Positions 17,229 to 26,378 are shown, counted from the stretch's first letter. The stretch: 40,390 nucleotides of DNA from Campylobacter showae CC57C (GCF_000344295.2 NZ_AOTD01000250.1:1-40390), one strand, 5' to 3'. Notes: generated from the letters alone by a model not told the origin. Made by a program: numbers and translations.

Positions 17229-17570
17229 TGAACGAAAACGATGTGGGGCATCGTTTTCGCATCATTGAAGTGAAGCTTAAACGATAGGCTTCCCGGATTT
17301 CCGGCGGGGGCATCGTTGTTGCATCCTAGAAAATGTAATCTAGTTCGGTAGACTTGTCGTATTTACGACGGGGTAGCGTTTTAGATTACTTTGAAATAAA
17401 GTTTGAATTGATGGGCTTGTTTTTGTAGCAAGATGTCAATTCGATATTATTAAAATGTAGTCTGATTCGATAGCCTTGTGGTATTTGCGACGAGGCGGCG
17501 TTTCGGATTGCGTTGAAATGAAATTTGACTAGGCATCTTTTCGTAGTTTATAAGATTCACGAACAACTTT
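17229..17570 (+). repeat. Cluster of structured, covarying repeats inside the spc operon
   Basis: The region opens with a perfect 11-bp hairpin: CGAAAACGATG at 17233-17243, TGGGG loop, complement to 17259. Three related units follow, each with an inner stem closed by an ATTT loop: 17293-17304 (CCGG-ATTT-CCGG), 17356-17369 (GTCGT-ATTT-ACGAC) and 17474-17495 (CCTTGTGGT-ATTT-GCGACGAGG, one mismatch). Outer stems enclose them: AACGAT/ATCGTT (17280-17285, 17312-17317), GTAATCTA/TAGATTAC (17335-17342, 17382-17389) and GTAGTCTGA/TCGGATTGC (17457-17465, 17503-17511, with G-U pairs). Units 2 and 3 are 122 bp apart. Stem sequences differ but pairing is kept. Another nested hairpin lies at 17405-17442 (GAATTGA/TCAATTC around CTTG/CAAG). 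The family is not one I recognise. Confidence 0.7.
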
Positions 17571-17857
17571 CGCCGTCAAATTTATAAAATTTAAAATCGG
17601 AAGCTAAAATTTAAAAAGCTTCCCAAATTTAGCTCGGCTTGCAAATTTATCCAAATTTGCCAAAGCTAAATTTAAAAACGACGATGTTAAATTTGGTGCT
17701 AAATTTTGGAAAATAACTCTGAAAAACAAGTCAAATTTGACGAGAAAATTAAAGTGTTTGAAGCGGTTTTTATCGCTTCGATTCATTTCTATTTTTATGG
17801 TATTGCGGTATCCATTCGTAAAAGTAGACATACCCTAGACAAGTAAAAAGGAAAAAA
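17571..17857. other. AAATTT-rich stretch before rplF
   Basis: No gene. AAATTT hexamers are dense between 17577 and 17740. A small hairpin, GAAGCG/CGCTTC at 17760-17779, is followed by T-rich DNA. No confident promoter is seen, although TATGGTAT near 17797 is a weak candidate for re-initiating transcription of rplF onward. AAAAAGGAAA is the rplF ribosome-binding site. Confidence 0.5.
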
Positions 17858-18394
17858 ATGTCACGTATAGGAAAACAGCCGATAGCTATTCCAAGCGGAG
17901 TAGAGGTCAGCGTAGAAGGCAACGTCCTTAAATTTAAAAAAGGCGCTCATTCAAAAGAGCTTGACACAAAAGGGCACGTAGACGTTAAAGTCGAAGATGC
18001 TCACATAGTATTTTCTCCAAAGAGCGACGAGAGACAAGATAGAGCCTACTGGGGCACCTATAGAGCGCTTGCAAACAATATCGTCATCGGCATTACAAAA
18101 GGTTTTGTTCGCCAGCTTGAGATCAACGGCGTCGGTTACAAAGCCGCAGCTAAAGGCCAGGTACTTGAGCTTACTTTAGGATTTTCTCACCCGATAAATC
18201 ACGAAGTGCCAAAAGGCGTTGAAATCAGCGTAGAGAAAAACATCATAACTATCAAAGGCGACGATAAGCAAGTGGTAGGCCAGATCGCAGCTCAAGTCAG
18301 AGCGTACAGACCGCCTGAACCGTATAAGGGCAAGGGCGTTAAATACGTAGAAGAGCGCATCATCCGCAAAGCCGGTAAGACATCTAAGAAGTAA
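17858..18394 (+). CDS. rplF: 50S ribosomal protein L6
   Basis: 178 residues, beginning [17 protein letters not shown]. The C-terminal [19 protein letters not shown] is the family signature. Sits near the factor-binding site. It begins the second half of the split spc operon. Confidence 0.98.
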   Translation: MSRIGKQPIAIPSGVEVSVEGNVLKFKKGAHSKELDTKGHVDVKVEDAHIVFSPKSDERQDRAYWGTYRALANNIVIGITKGFVRQLEINGVGYKAAAKGQVLELTLGFSHPINHEVPKGVEISVEKNIITIKGDDKQVVGQIAAQVRAYRPPEPYKGKGVKYVEERIIRKAGKTSKK

Positions 18395-18404
18395 GGGATA
18401 GATA

Positions 18405-18761
18405 ATGACAGCAAATGTATTAAAAAGAAAACTCGCTCTTAGAATCAAGAGAAAAAGAAGAATCAGAGCCAAAATTTCCGGCACTGCGGTATTGCCTAGA
18501 ATTTCTATCTTCAAATCAAACAGAACTCTTTACGTCCAAGCTATCGACGACGTAGCAGCCGTAACTCTAGCGGCAGCCGACGGCAGAAAGCTAGGCGTAA
18601 AAGCAAACAAAGAAGGCGCCGTAACTTTAGCTAAAGAATTTGCAAAAACTCTAAAAGCTAAAAAAGTAGAAACGGCATTATTCGACAGAAACGGCTATTT
18701 GTATCACGGAGTCGTAGCGGCTTTTGCAGACGCATTACGTGAAAACGGTATCAAACTATAA
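18405..18761 (+). CDS. rplR: 50S ribosomal protein L18
   Basis: 118 residues. [20 protein letters not shown] and the C-terminal [21 protein letters not shown] match L18, which with L5 binds 5S rRNA in the central protuberance. It lies 10 bp after rplF. Confidence 0.97.
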   Translation: MTANVLKRKLALRIKRKRRIRAKISGTAVLPRISIFKSNRTLYVQAIDDVAAVTLAAADGRKLGVKANKEGAVTLAKEFAKTLKAKKVETALFDRNGYLYHGVVAAFADALRENGIKL

Positions 18762-18772
18762 GGAAAATCGCT

Positions 18773-19216
18773 ATGGAAAAATATAACAGAGAAGAATTCG
18801 AAGAAGTAATGGTTGATATCGGCCGCGTTACAAAGGTCGTAAAAGGCGGTCGTAGATTTAGATTTACGGCTCTTGTCGTAGTAGGAAACAGAAACGGCCT
18901 AGTAGGCTTTGGCTTCGGTAAAGCAAAAGAGGTGCCGGACGCTATGAGAAAAGCCGTCGACGACGCGTTTAAAAACATCATCGAGGTAAAAAGAAAAGGC
19001 TCGACTATACCTCACGACGTAGAGGTTAAATTTAACGCTAGCCGCGTTTTACTTCGCCCTGCTAGCGAAGGTACGGGCGTGATTGCGGGCGGTAGCGCTC
19101 GTCCTATTCTAGAGCTTGCGGGCATCAAGGACATCCTAACAAAATCGCTTGGCTCAAACAACTCGGCAAACGTCGTTCGCGCTACTTTAAAAGCGCTAAG
19201 CATGCTTAAAGGCTAA
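18773..19216 (+). CDS. rpsE: 30S ribosomal protein S5
   Basis: 147 residues. N-terminal S5 domain ([20 protein letters not shown]) and the [20 protein letters not shown] motif. Shapes decoding fidelity and mRNA entry. The next gene is rplO after 9 bp, so rpmD (L30), found here in many bacteria, is absent. Confidence 0.98.
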   Translation: MEKYNREEFEEVMVDIGRVTKVVKGGRRFRFTALVVVGNRNGLVGFGFGKAKEVPDAMRKAVDDAFKNIIEVKRKGSTIPHDVEVKFNASRVLLRPASEGTGVIAGGSARPILELAGIKDILTKSLGSNNSANVVRATLKALSMLKG

Positions 19217-19225
19217 GGAGAAGAT

Positions 19226-19627
19226 ATGGGACTAGAAAATTTAAAACCTGCCGAGGGCTCGACTAGACAAATCAAAAGACTAGGTCGCGGTCAAGGTAGC
19301 GGTCAAGGTAAAACCGCAGGCAAAGGACACAAAGGTCAAAGAGCTAGAAAAGGCTACAACGAGAAAAGAGGCTTCGAGGGTGGTCAGCAACCACTTCAAA
19401 GACGCCTTCCAAAAGTAGGCTTCGCTTCTAAATTTGAAAAACCTTACGTAATCAACGTAGAAAAAATCGTTGTAGTAAAAGAGTTAAGCGAGATCACTAT
19501 CGCTACTATCGCTACCGTGCACAAAATTTCAAGCAGCGTCAAGAAAATCAAATTGATCGGAGTGAGCGCAAAAGATTTGGCTTCGAAAATCAAAGACGAG
19601 AACGTAACCGTTAGCGGACGTGCGTAA
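19226..19627 (+). CDS. rplO: 50S ribosomal protein L15
   Basis: 133 residues. Gly/Arg-rich N-terminus ([20 protein letters not shown], then [17 protein letters not shown]) that threads into 23S rRNA. Its stop overlaps the secY start by one base. Confidence 0.98.
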   Translation: MGLENLKPAEGSTRQIKRLGRGQGSGQGKTAGKGHKGQRARKGYNEKRGFEGGQQPLQRRLPKVGFASKFEKPYVINVEKIVVVKELSEITIATIATVHKISSSVKKIKLIGVSAKDLASKIKDENVTVSGRA

Positions 19628-20889
19628 TGAATAAGACATTGACCAACAAGATTTTAATCACGTTGGCATTTTTATTTGCTTACAGGATACTGGCATACGT
19701 GCCGGTTCCTGGCGTAAACGTCAATGTTATTAAAGAGTTTTTCGATTCGAATTCAGCAAATGCGCTGGGACTATTTAATATGTTCAGCGGTAAGGCCGCA
19801 GAACGCCTCAGTATCATCTCTCTAGGCATTATGCCATACATCACGGCATCGATTATTATGGAGCTTTTAGCGGCTACTTTCCCAAATTTGGGCAAGATGA
19901 AAAAAGACCGCGACGGCATGCAAAAATATATGCAGATCATCCGCTACGCCACTATCGGTATCACGCTTGTTCAAGCAGTAGGCGTTAGTATGGGGCTTCA
20001 GAGCCTTCACGGCAGAGGCGGAGAGGACGCGATAATGATAGATATGAATTTATTTATCGCGATTGCGGCAGCTTCGATGCTAACTGGAACTATGCTTTTG
20101 ATGTGGATAGGCGAGCAGATCACGCAGCGCGGTATCGGCAACGGCATCAGCCTTATTATCTTCGCTGGTATCGTTAGCGGCATACCTTCAGCCATCGGCG
20201 GAACGGTAAATTTGGTAAATACGGGCGAGATGAACTTCCTTGTAGTTATCGTAATTTTGCTTGTTATCTTGGTCACGGTAGGCATAGTTATCTACGTCGA
20301 GATGGGCGAGAGACGCGTACCGGTGAGCTATTCACGTAAAGTCGTGATGGAAAATCAAAACAAACGCATCATGAACTATATACCTATCAAGGTAAATTTA
20401 AGCGGCGTTATTCCTCCGATTTTCGCCAGTGCGATTTTGATGTTCCCAAGCACTATTTTGCAGGCTAGCACCAACCCTTACATCCAAGCTATTCACGATT
20501 TTTTAAATCCAAATAGCTATTTTTTCAACTTTTTAACGTTCTTGCTGGTTGTATTTTTTGCATATTTTTACGCTTCAATAGCGTTTAATGCAAAGGATAT
20601 CAGCGAAAATTTAAAAAGACAGGGCGGCTTTATCCCGGGCATTAGACCGGGCGAGGGCACTGCGGGCTATCTAAACGAGGTCGCATCAAGGCTGACTTTT
20701 AGCGGCGCGATCTATCTCGGACTTATCTCGACGCTGCCTTGGGTGCTCGTTAAAATTATGGGCGTTCCGTTTTATTTCGGCGGCACGTCGGTACTGATCG
20801 TGGTTTCTGTCGCGCTTGATACGATGCGAAGGATAGAAGCTCAAATTTATATGAATAAATATCAAACTCTAAGCGCGGTAGGCTTGTAA
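19627..20889 (+). CDS. secY: Protein translocase channel subunit SecY
   Basis: 420 residues with about ten membrane helices. It forms the SecYEG channel in the inner membrane. Visible landmarks are AYRILAYVPVPGVN at the start, the GERRVPVSYSRK loop (about 226-237) and the cytoplasmic RPGEGTAGYLNEVASRL loop needed for SecA and ribosome contact. It is co-translated with rplO and map through one-base overlaps. Confidence 0.98.
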   Translation: MNKTLTNKILITLAFLFAYRILAYVPVPGVNVNVIKEFFDSNSANALGLFNMFSGKAAERLSIISLGIMPYITASIIMELLAATFPNLGKMKKDRDGMQKYMQIIRYATIGITLVQAVGVSMGLQSLHGRGGEDAIMIDMNLFIAIAAASMLTGTMLLMWIGEQITQRGIGNGISLIIFAGIVSGIPSAIGGTVNLVNTGEMNFLVVIVILLVILVTVGIVIYVEMGERRVPVSYSRKVVMENQNKRIMNYIPIKVNLSGVIPPIFASAILMFPSTILQASTNPYIQAIHDFLNPNSYFFNFLTFLLVVFFAYFYASIAFNAKDISENLKRQGGFIPGIRPGEGTAGYLNEVASRLTFSGAIYLGLISTLPWVLVKIMGVPFYFGGTSVLIVVSVALDTMRRIEAQIYMNKYQTLSAVGL

Positions 20890-21647
20890 TGGCTATAACC
20901 ATTATGCAGCCAAACGACATAGAGAAGATGCGAGCGGCGAATAAAATCGTCGCTCAAACCCTTGACTACGTAGAAAGCGTGATCAAGCCAGGCATTTCAC
21001 TACTCGAAATAGATAAAATTTGCGAGGATATGATAAGAGCCGCAGGCGCTAAGCCGGCATTTAAGGGGCTTTACGGCTTTCCAAACGCCGCTTGCATCAG
21101 CGTAAACGAAGTAGTCATCCACGGCATCCCGAACGAATACAGACTACAAGAAGGCGACATTGTAAGCGTCGATATCGGCTCAAATTTGAACGGATATTTC
21201 GGCGACTCGGCTAGGACTTGGGGCGTGGGTCAAATTTCGCGCGAGGACGAAAGGCTAATCGCTTGCGCTAAAGATGCGCTATATTTTGCGATAGACACCG
21301 TAAAAGCGGGAATGCACTTTAAAGAGCTTAGTTTTGAAATCGAGAAATTTATAAGGGCTCGCGGATTCGTTCCGTTAACGGGATTTTGCGGTCACGGCAT
21401 CGGTAGACGCCCACACGAAGATCCGCAAATTTTAAATTATTTAGAGGGCGGTAGCCCAAAATCGGGACCTAAAATCAAAAACGGAATGGTATTTTGCGTG
21501 GAGCCGATGATCTGTCAAAAAGACGGCACTCCAGTGATCGGTCCTGACAAATGGAAAGTAACTAGCAAAGACGGGCTAAGAACCAGCCACTACGAGCACT
21601 GCATGGCGGTCGTGAACGGACGTGCGGAGATTTTAAGCTTAGCGTAA
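20889..21647 (+). CDS. map: Methionine aminopeptidase, type I
   Basis: 252 residues, removes the N-terminal Met from nascent proteins. Metal ligands and active-site residues align with E. coli Map: H79, D95, D106, H169, H176, E205 and E236. Type I without the N-terminal zinc extension. adk, found beside secY in many genomes, is not here. The stop codon lies inside the left arm of a 22-bp inverted repeat. Confidence 0.98.
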   Translation: MAITIMQPNDIEKMRAANKIVAQTLDYVESVIKPGISLLEIDKICEDMIRAAGAKPAFKGLYGFPNAACISVNEVVIHGIPNEYRLQEGDIVSVDIGSNLNGYFGDSARTWGVGQISREDERLIACAKDALYFAIDTVKAGMHFKELSFEIEKFIRARGFVPLTGFCGHGIGRRPHEDPQILNYLEGGSPKSGPKIKNGMVFCVEPMICQKDGTPVIGPDKWKVTSKDGLRTSHYEHCMAVVNGRAEILSLA

Positions 21648-21698
21648 AATTTTAAAATTTACAAGTTGTTTGTGCGACTTGTAAATTTTAAAATTTTA
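21645..21698 (+). terminator. 22-bp perfect inverted repeat at the map stop codon
   Basis: 21645-21666 pairs perfectly with 21677-21698, with a 10-nt loop. The arms are TAAAATTTTAAAATTTACAAGT and its complement. The left arm begins at the map stop codon TAA. The stem is AT-rich and the 3' arm supplies its own T runs. A probable partial terminator or mRNA 3'-end stabiliser separating secY-map from infA. A second short palindrome, TTAAAATTTTAA, follows near 21712. Confidence 0.6.
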
Positions 21699-21772
21699 AT
21701 TTGTGGTGAGTTAAAATTTTAATTTCAAACTTCCGTCAAACGGCAAAAGTAATTTTAACAAAAAGGAGTTAA

Positions 21773-21991
21773 GTGGCAAAAGACGACGTCATAGAGATTG
21801 ACGGCAACGTCATCGAGGCGCTGCCAAACGCAACGTTTAAAGTTGAGCTCGACAACAAACATGTGATTTTGTGTCATATTGCGGGCAAGATGAGGATGCA
21901 TTATATAAAAATAATGCCGGGGGACCGTGTAAAGGTGGAACTAACGCCTTACAGTCTGGATAAGGGTAGGATAATTTACCGCCATAAGTAA
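21773..21991 (+). CDS. infA: Translation initiation factor IF-1
   Basis: 72 residues, single OB-fold ([20 protein letters not shown] to [13 protein letters not shown]). Binds the 30S A site during initiation. It starts with GTG at 21773, with AAGGAG five to six bases upstream. It is separated from its neighbours by an inverted repeat before and a structured leader after. Confidence 0.98.
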   Translation: MAKDDVIEIDGNVIEALPNATFKVELDNKHVILCHIAGKMRMHYIKIMPGDRVKVELTPYSLDKGRIIYRHK

Positions 21992-22010
21992 ATTAAAAGC
22001 TAAATTTGGC

Positions 22011-22016
22011 TATACT
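22011..22016 (+). promoter_or_regulatory. Possible -10 box for the rpmJ (alpha) operon
   Basis: TATACT lies 20 bp past the infA stop and before the structured leader. The transcript would start near 22023 and include the whole candidate pseudoknot. No clear -35. Confidence 0.4.
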
Positions 22017-22051
22017 CAGCCCTTTGCGACAAATTGCTGTATGAAGAATTG

Positions 22052-22125
22052 TTTTCAAAGCCCACCACTTGTTTTGAAAATAGTTGGTTTAAAATTTCGT
22101 TAAACCTGATGCAGCCTAAAAGTGG
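22052..22125 (+). promoter_or_regulatory. Candidate pseudoknot leader of the alpha operon
   Basis: Hairpin 1 is TTTTCAAA (22052-22059) with TTTGAAAA (22073-22080). Hairpin 2 is GGTTTAA (22086-22092) with TTAAACC (22100-22106). The loop of hairpin 1 contains CCACTT (22065-22070), which is perfectly complementary to AAGTGG at 22120-22125, so a pseudoknot enclosing hairpin 2 can form. It ends 11 bases before the rpmJ Shine-Dalgarno AGGAG (22137-22141). In E. coli, S4 represses the alpha operon through a leader pseudoknot. S4 (rpsD) is encoded in this operon too. Confidence 0.5.
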
Positions 22126-22147
22126 AATAAATTTTTAGGAGACTAGA

Positions 22148-22261
22148 ATGAAAGTTCGTCCTTCTGTAAAGAAGATGTGTGACAAGTGCAAAATTGTCAA
22201 GCGCCAAGGCGTAGTTCGCATAATCTGCGAAAATCCAAAACATAAACAAAGACAAGGATAA
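22148..22261 (+). CDS. rpmJ: 50S ribosomal protein L36, zinc-binding type
   Basis: 37 residues. Zinc ribbon C11-x2-C14, C27 and H32 ([16 protein letters not shown]). AGGAG lies six bases before the ATG. First gene of the alpha section, 3 bp before rpsM. Confidence 0.97.
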   Translation: MKVRPSVKKMCDKCKIVKRQGVVRIICENPKHKQRQG

Positions 22262-22264
22262 AGC

Positions 22265-22633
22265 ATGGCACGTATCGCAGGTGTGGATTTACCAAAGAAA
22301 AAGAGAATCGAATACGGTTTGACCTATATTTACGGTATCGGTCTTCACAAATCTCGTCAAATTTTGGATGCTACCAAAATTTCTTACGATAAAAGAGTAA
22401 ACGATCTAACCGAAGACGAAGCCGCTGCTATACGCAAAGAGATCCAAGAGCATCACGTAGTGGAAGGCGATCTTAGAAAAAGCGTCGCTATGGACATCAA
22501 GGCTCTTATGGACCTAGGAAGCTACCGCGGTCTAAGACACAGAAAAGGTCTTCCGGTGCGCGGTCAAAAGACTAAAACAAACGCTAGAACTAGAAAAGGC
22601 AAGCGCAAAACAGTCGGCGCTGCAACGAAATAA
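22265..22633 (+). CDS. rpsM: 30S ribosomal protein S13
   Basis: 122 residues. [19 protein letters not shown] and the C-terminal [19 protein letters not shown] match S13, which forms bridges to the large subunit and contacts P-site tRNA. Confidence 0.98.
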   Translation: MARIAGVDLPKKKRIEYGLTYIYGIGLHKSRQILDATKISYDKRVNDLTEDEAAAIRKEIQEHHVVEGDLRKSVAMDIKALMDLGSYRGLRHRKGLPVRGQKTKTNARTRKGKRKTVGAATK

Positions 22634-22642
22634 GGATAAGCG

Positions 22643-23035
22643 ATGGCAAAAAGAAAAGTAGTTAAAAAGAAAATTGTAAGAAAAAGTATTGCTAAAGGTA
22701 TCGTTTATATAAGCGCGACTTTTAACAACACTATGGTAACGGTTACCGATGAAATGGGAAATGCTATCGCTTGGAGCAGTGCTGGCGGACTAGGCTTTAA
22801 AGGAAGTAAAAAATCAACTCCTTATGCAGCCCAACAAGCAGTAGAAGACGCTCTAACTAAAGCGAAAGAGCACGGCATAAAAGAAGTAGGCATCAAAGTA
22901 CAAGGTCCTGGCAGCGGTAGAGAGACCGCAGTCAAGAGCGTAGGCGCGGTAGAGGGTATAAAAGTAACATTTTTAAAAGATATAACTCCGCTTCCGCATA
23001 ATGGTTGCAGACCGCCAAAACGCCGCCGCGTATAA
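22643..23035 (+). CDS. rpsK: 30S ribosomal protein S11
   Basis: 130 residues. Central motif [19 protein letters not shown] and C-terminal [13 protein letters not shown]. Platform protein at the mRNA exit region. It follows rpsM by 9 bp. Confidence 0.98.
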   Translation: MAKRKVVKKKIVRKSIAKGIVYISATFNNTMVTVTDEMGNAIAWSSAGGLGFKGSKKSTPYAAQQAVEDALTKAKEHGIKEVGIKVQGPGSGRETAVKSVGAVEGIKVTFLKDITPLPHNGCRPPKRRRV

Positions 23036-23057
23036 TTAGAAATTTAGGAGAATTATT

Positions 23058-23684
23058 ATGGCTAGATATAGAGGACCCGTTGAAAAATTAGAAAGACGTC
23101 TTGGTGTGTCTCTTGCGTTAAAAGGCGAAAGAAGACTTGCCGGTAAAAGCGCTTTAGAAAAAAGAAATTATGCACCAGGACAACACGGACAAAGAAGAAG
23201 CAAGATAAGCGAATACGGCTTACAGCTTCGCGAAAAACAAAAAGCTAAATTTATGTACGGCATTAGCGAAAAACAGTTCCGCCGCCTATTCCAAGAGGCC
23301 GCTCGCCGCGAGGGAAATACCGGTGCGCTTTTGGTACAGCTTTTAGAGCAAAGATTGGATAACGTAGTTTACAGAATGGGCTTTGCAACGACTCGCCGCT
23401 TTGCTCGTCAGCTAGTTACTCACGGACATATTTTAGTAAACGGCAAGAGAGTAGATATCCCTTCTTACAGAGTCCAAGCGGGCGCTAAAGTAGAGGTTGT
23501 CGAAAAATCTAAAAACAATCCGCAAATCGTTCGCGCGATCGATCTTACGGCGCAAACCGGCATCGTAGCTTGGGTCGACGTCGAAAAAGATAAAAAATTC
23601 GGAATTTTCACAAGAACTCCGGAAAGGGAAGAAGTCGTCATTCCTGTCGAGGAAAGATTCATAGTAGAGCTTTATTCGAAATAA
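23058..23684 (+). CDS. rpsD: 30S ribosomal protein S4
   Basis: 208 residues. Primary 16S rRNA binder; in E. coli also the repressor of the alpha operon. The N-terminus ([19 protein letters not shown]) has no zinc-binding cysteines. The S4 RNA-binding domain covers about 98-160 ([20 protein letters not shown], then [15 protein letters not shown]). TTAGGAG precedes the start. Confidence 0.98.
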   Translation: MARYRGPVEKLERRLGVSLALKGERRLAGKSALEKRNYAPGQHGQRRSKISEYGLQLREKQKAKFMYGISEKQFRRLFQEAARREGNTGALLVQLLEQRLDNVVYRMGFATTRRFARQLVTHGHILVNGKRVDIPSYRVQAGAKVEVVEKSKNNPQIVRAIDLTAQTGIVAWVDVEKDKKFGIFTRTPEREEVVIPVEERFIVELYSK

Positions 23685-23698
23685 TAAGGGGTATAACG

Positions 23699-24712
23699 AT
23701 GAGAAAAATTACCACATCAGCTTATATGCCTACCGAAATTTCAGTAGAGAGTATAAGCGAGAATGTCGCCAGAATAACCGCGTATCCGTTTGAGACGGGC
23801 TATGCGGTTACTTTGGCTCATCCGCTAAGACGACTTTTATATAGCAGCACGGTTGGATTTGCGGCTACGGGCGTCAAGATTGAAGGCGTATCTCACGAAT
23901 TTGATTCGATGAGAGGCATGCTCGAGGACGTAGCGCAGTTTATTATAAATTTAAAAAACATCCGCTTTAAGCTAAAAAACGAGTCTGAGCGCGAAGTGGT
24001 TGAGTATTCGTTTAAAGGTCCAAAAGAGATAAAAGCCGGCGATCTAAAAAACGATGTCGTAGATATCGTAAATCCGGGCGCTTATCTTGCGACCATAAAC
24101 GAGGACGCGGAGCTTAAATTTTCCGTAATCATCCAAAAAGGTATCGGATACGTCCCAAGCGAAGAGATAAGAGATAACACCGAAGAGGGTTATATAGCTC
24201 TTGACGCGTTCTTTACGCCTGTTAAAAAAGCCGTTTACGAGCTAGTAAACGTTCTAGTCGAGGACAATCCCGACTATGAGAAGATTATTTTCACGGTTAC
24301 GACGGACGGACAAGTGGGCGCGATCGAGGCGTTTAAACACGCGATCGAGGCGATGTATCAGCAGATGTCGGTGTTTAAAGGTGTTTTAAATATCGACGTA
24401 TCAGCAGGCCTAAACGCTCAAACTTCAGGCAGCGAGCATGCGAAGTTGTTACAAAGCGTAGAAGAGTTAAATTTGAGCGCTAGAAGCTTTAACTGCCTTG
24501 ATAAAGCTGAGATTAGATTTATCGGCGAGCTTGCTTTGATGGATGAAAACGAGCTAAAAGAGCTTAAAAATTTAGGTAAAAAATCTCTAGAAGAGATCAA
24601 AGCCGTTATGCAAGAGATCGGATATCCGGTCGGCGGCGACCTAGGCGGCGGCAAAGAGCAACTCAAGAAAAAAATCGCCGACCTAAAATCACAAATGAGT
24701 GCAAAAGAGTAA
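23699..24712 (+). CDS. rpoA: RNA polymerase alpha subunit
   Basis: 337 residues. The N-terminal assembly domain (about 1-230, with [17 protein letters not shown]) dimerises and nucleates RNA polymerase. The C-terminal domain (about 250-315) has the helix-hairpin-helix [16 protein letters not shown] that contacts UP elements and activators. Full length, with no oddities. Confidence 0.98.
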   Translation: MRKITTSAYMPTEISVESISENVARITAYPFETGYAVTLAHPLRRLLYSSTVGFAATGVKIEGVSHEFDSMRGMLEDVAQFIINLKNIRFKLKNESEREVVEYSFKGPKEIKAGDLKNDVVDIVNPGAYLATINEDAELKFSVIIQKGIGYVPSEEIRDNTEEGYIALDAFFTPVKKAVYELVNVLVEDNPDYEKIIFTVTTDGQVGAIEAFKHAIEAMYQQMSVFKGVLNIDVSAGLNAQTSGSEHAKLLQSVEELNLSARSFNCLDKAEIRFIGELALMDENELKELKNLGKKSLEEIKAVMQEIGYPVGGDLGGGKEQLKKKIADLKSQMSAKE

Positions 24713-24723
24713 AAGGAAGATAA

Positions 24724-25080
24724 ATGAGACACGGTCACGGATACAGAAAACTAGGTAGGACGTCGGCTCACCGCTCGGCTCTACTTAAAAATTTAGCTAT
24801 CGCTATCATCAAAAGCGAAAAGATAGAGACGACCTTGCCTAAGGCAAAAGAGTTGAGAAGCTATATCGAAAAGCTAATCACTAGAGCGAGAAAAGGCGAC
24901 AGTAACGCTCATAGAGCGGTTTTTGCTAGCCTACAGGATAAAGAAACTACGAATAAGCTAGTAACCGAGCTTGCTCCAAAATTCGTAGGCAAAAACGGCG
25001 GATATACGCGCATCGTTAAGACTCGCATTCGCCGAGGCGATGCTGCCGAAATGGCTTATATCGAGCTAATCAAAGAATAA
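24724..25080 (+). CDS. rplQ: 50S ribosomal protein L17
   Basis: 118 residues starting [17 protein letters not shown], the family signature. Last gene of the cluster, directly before a strong terminator. Confidence 0.98.
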   Translation: MRHGHGYRKLGRTSAHRSALLKNLAIAIIKSEKIETTLPKAKELRSYIEKLITRARKGDSNAHRAVFASLQDKETTNKLVTELAPKFVGKNGGYTRIVKTRIRRGDAAEMAYIELIKE

Positions 25081-25085
25081 TTTTT

Positions 25086-25113
25086 AGAGGGCTTCGGCTC
25101 TCTTTTTCTTTTT
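25086..25113 (+). terminator. Rho-independent terminator of the ribosomal cluster
   Basis: AGAGGGC-TTCG-GCTCTCT (25086-25103): a 7-bp stem with one G-U pair and a stable TTCG tetraloop, followed by TTTTTCTTTTT. It starts 6 bp after the rplQ stop. Confidence 0.92.
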
Positions 25114-25587
25114 AAATTTATCTGCCTTCAATTATCTCAAAATCCACTCTAGCTTTTATCTTAATTAAATTTATTTGCTTCTCTGCTACATCGTTTGTAA
25201 TTTTACATATGGGCGGAAAATGATAAATTTTGTGGAGACTTTTATTTTAAATTTTATGCAATTCTACGCATAAATTTGCTTTTTAAAAGATTTGATCGCA
25301 CAACAAGCCTAATGTACCCAATTTGTAGCATCTGAAAGTAATTTGAGAATATACAAAAACCGCGCGTAACTATTTTGAGCTTTATATTGCGCTCCACATC
25401 CTTTTTGCTATCGCAGGTTTTTCGCTCTCAACCTTTACCAGTATCTTTTAAATTTGACTCACTTATACATAGAATCGCTTAAAGCTCCAAATTTATCCAA
25501 GTCAAAAATAGCCGCCAAAACGTCAAACTCATAGCGTATTTAAAATTTTATCTGCTATAATATCTCAAAAATTGAAAAAGGTTAAAA
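25114..25587. other. Gene-free stretch after the ribosomal cluster
   Basis: AT-rich, with no recognisable RNA or gene. On the minus strand two short frames (about 25455-25530 and 25380-25440) read like coding remnants, for example FDVLAAIFDLDKFGAL and ESEKPAIAKRMWSAI, but neither has a start and they are in different frames. The right end carries the nifU promoter. Confidence 0.45.
25556..25561 (+). promoter_or_regulatory. -10 box for the nifU-TPR-murE operon
   Basis: TATAAT, 26 bp before the ATG at 25588. AAAAAGG supplies the ribosome-binding site. Confidence 0.6.
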
Positions 25588-25857
25588 ATGATCCCATTTA
25601 CCGATGAAGAGCTTCTAAAGCCCGTAAAAGCCAGCCTGCAAAAGGTTTTGCCTATGCTTGAAAACGACGGCGGAGGCATGGAGCTGCTAGGCATCAAAAA
25701 CGGCAAAATTTACGTTCGCCTTACCGGCCACTGCCATGGTTGTGCGGCTAGCTCGACTACGCTAAAATACGGCATCGAGCGCCAGCTTCGTATGGATATC
25801 CACCCTGAGCTAGAGGTCGTAAACATCCCTATCGGCGAGGAAGTTAAATTTGATTGA
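25588..25857 (+). CDS. NifU-like iron-sulfur scaffold or carrier protein
   Basis: 89 residues, the C-terminal NifU domain alone. C49-x2-C52 (GHCHGCAAS) is the cluster-binding pair. The family carries or transfers Fe-S clusters. An equivalent gene sits after dnaG in C. jejuni. It overlaps the next gene by 8 bp, implying coupling. Confidence 0.9.
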   Translation: MIPFTDEELLKPVKASLQKVLPMLENDGGGMELLGIKNGKIYVRLTGHCHGCAASSTTLKYGIERQLRMDIHPELEVVNIPIGEEVKFD

Positions 25858-26378
25858 TTACAAAAAGGCGGGTCTAAAAGCGTTTAACAAGGGCGAATTT
25901 GACGCCGCCGCGAGCTATTTTTCGCTCGCCTACGACAAAAAACCGGACAAAAAGCTACTTTTCCTTATCATGCTTTGTTCGCTCGCCAAAACTCGCCGCG
26001 ACGAGGCAATGACGCTTTTTGAGATATTTAAGCTAAAAGACAAGCTCGGTATGAGCCCGGACGAGCTAGAGGAAATTTTGGGCGCGCTCGAGGCGAAATT
26101 TAACGACGATGAGAGCCTTGAGGCGCAAAACGCCATCAGCTATGCCGACTTTATGGATGCGGTCAGGCGAGGCGGATTCAAAAGCACCTTCGAGGATATC
26201 ATGTTTTCCACGCGCGTCATGATCGACAACCGTGACGATTTTCTCGAGTTTTTGCAAAATCTTATCAAAAACGACTTCATCGAAATGGGGCTAAACTACA
26301 TCGAGACCGCGGCCGTGATGTTTGCCGGCGACGAACGGCTAAGTGCGCTGGCTCGCGAAATCAACGAAAAGGCCGAAA

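Noticed and set aside
17604-17831. 75-codon minus-strand open frame in the rpsH-rplF gap.
   Set aside because: Encoded almost wholly by AAATTT-rich DNA with Phe/Leu/Asn/Lys bias, no ribosome-binding site, and opposite to the operon.
25380-25530. Minus-strand fragments that read like coding remnants (FDVLAAIFDLDKFGAL and ESEKPAIAKRMWSAI).
   Set aside because: Two short pieces in different frames, without starts or recognisable homology. Not enough to call a pseudogene.
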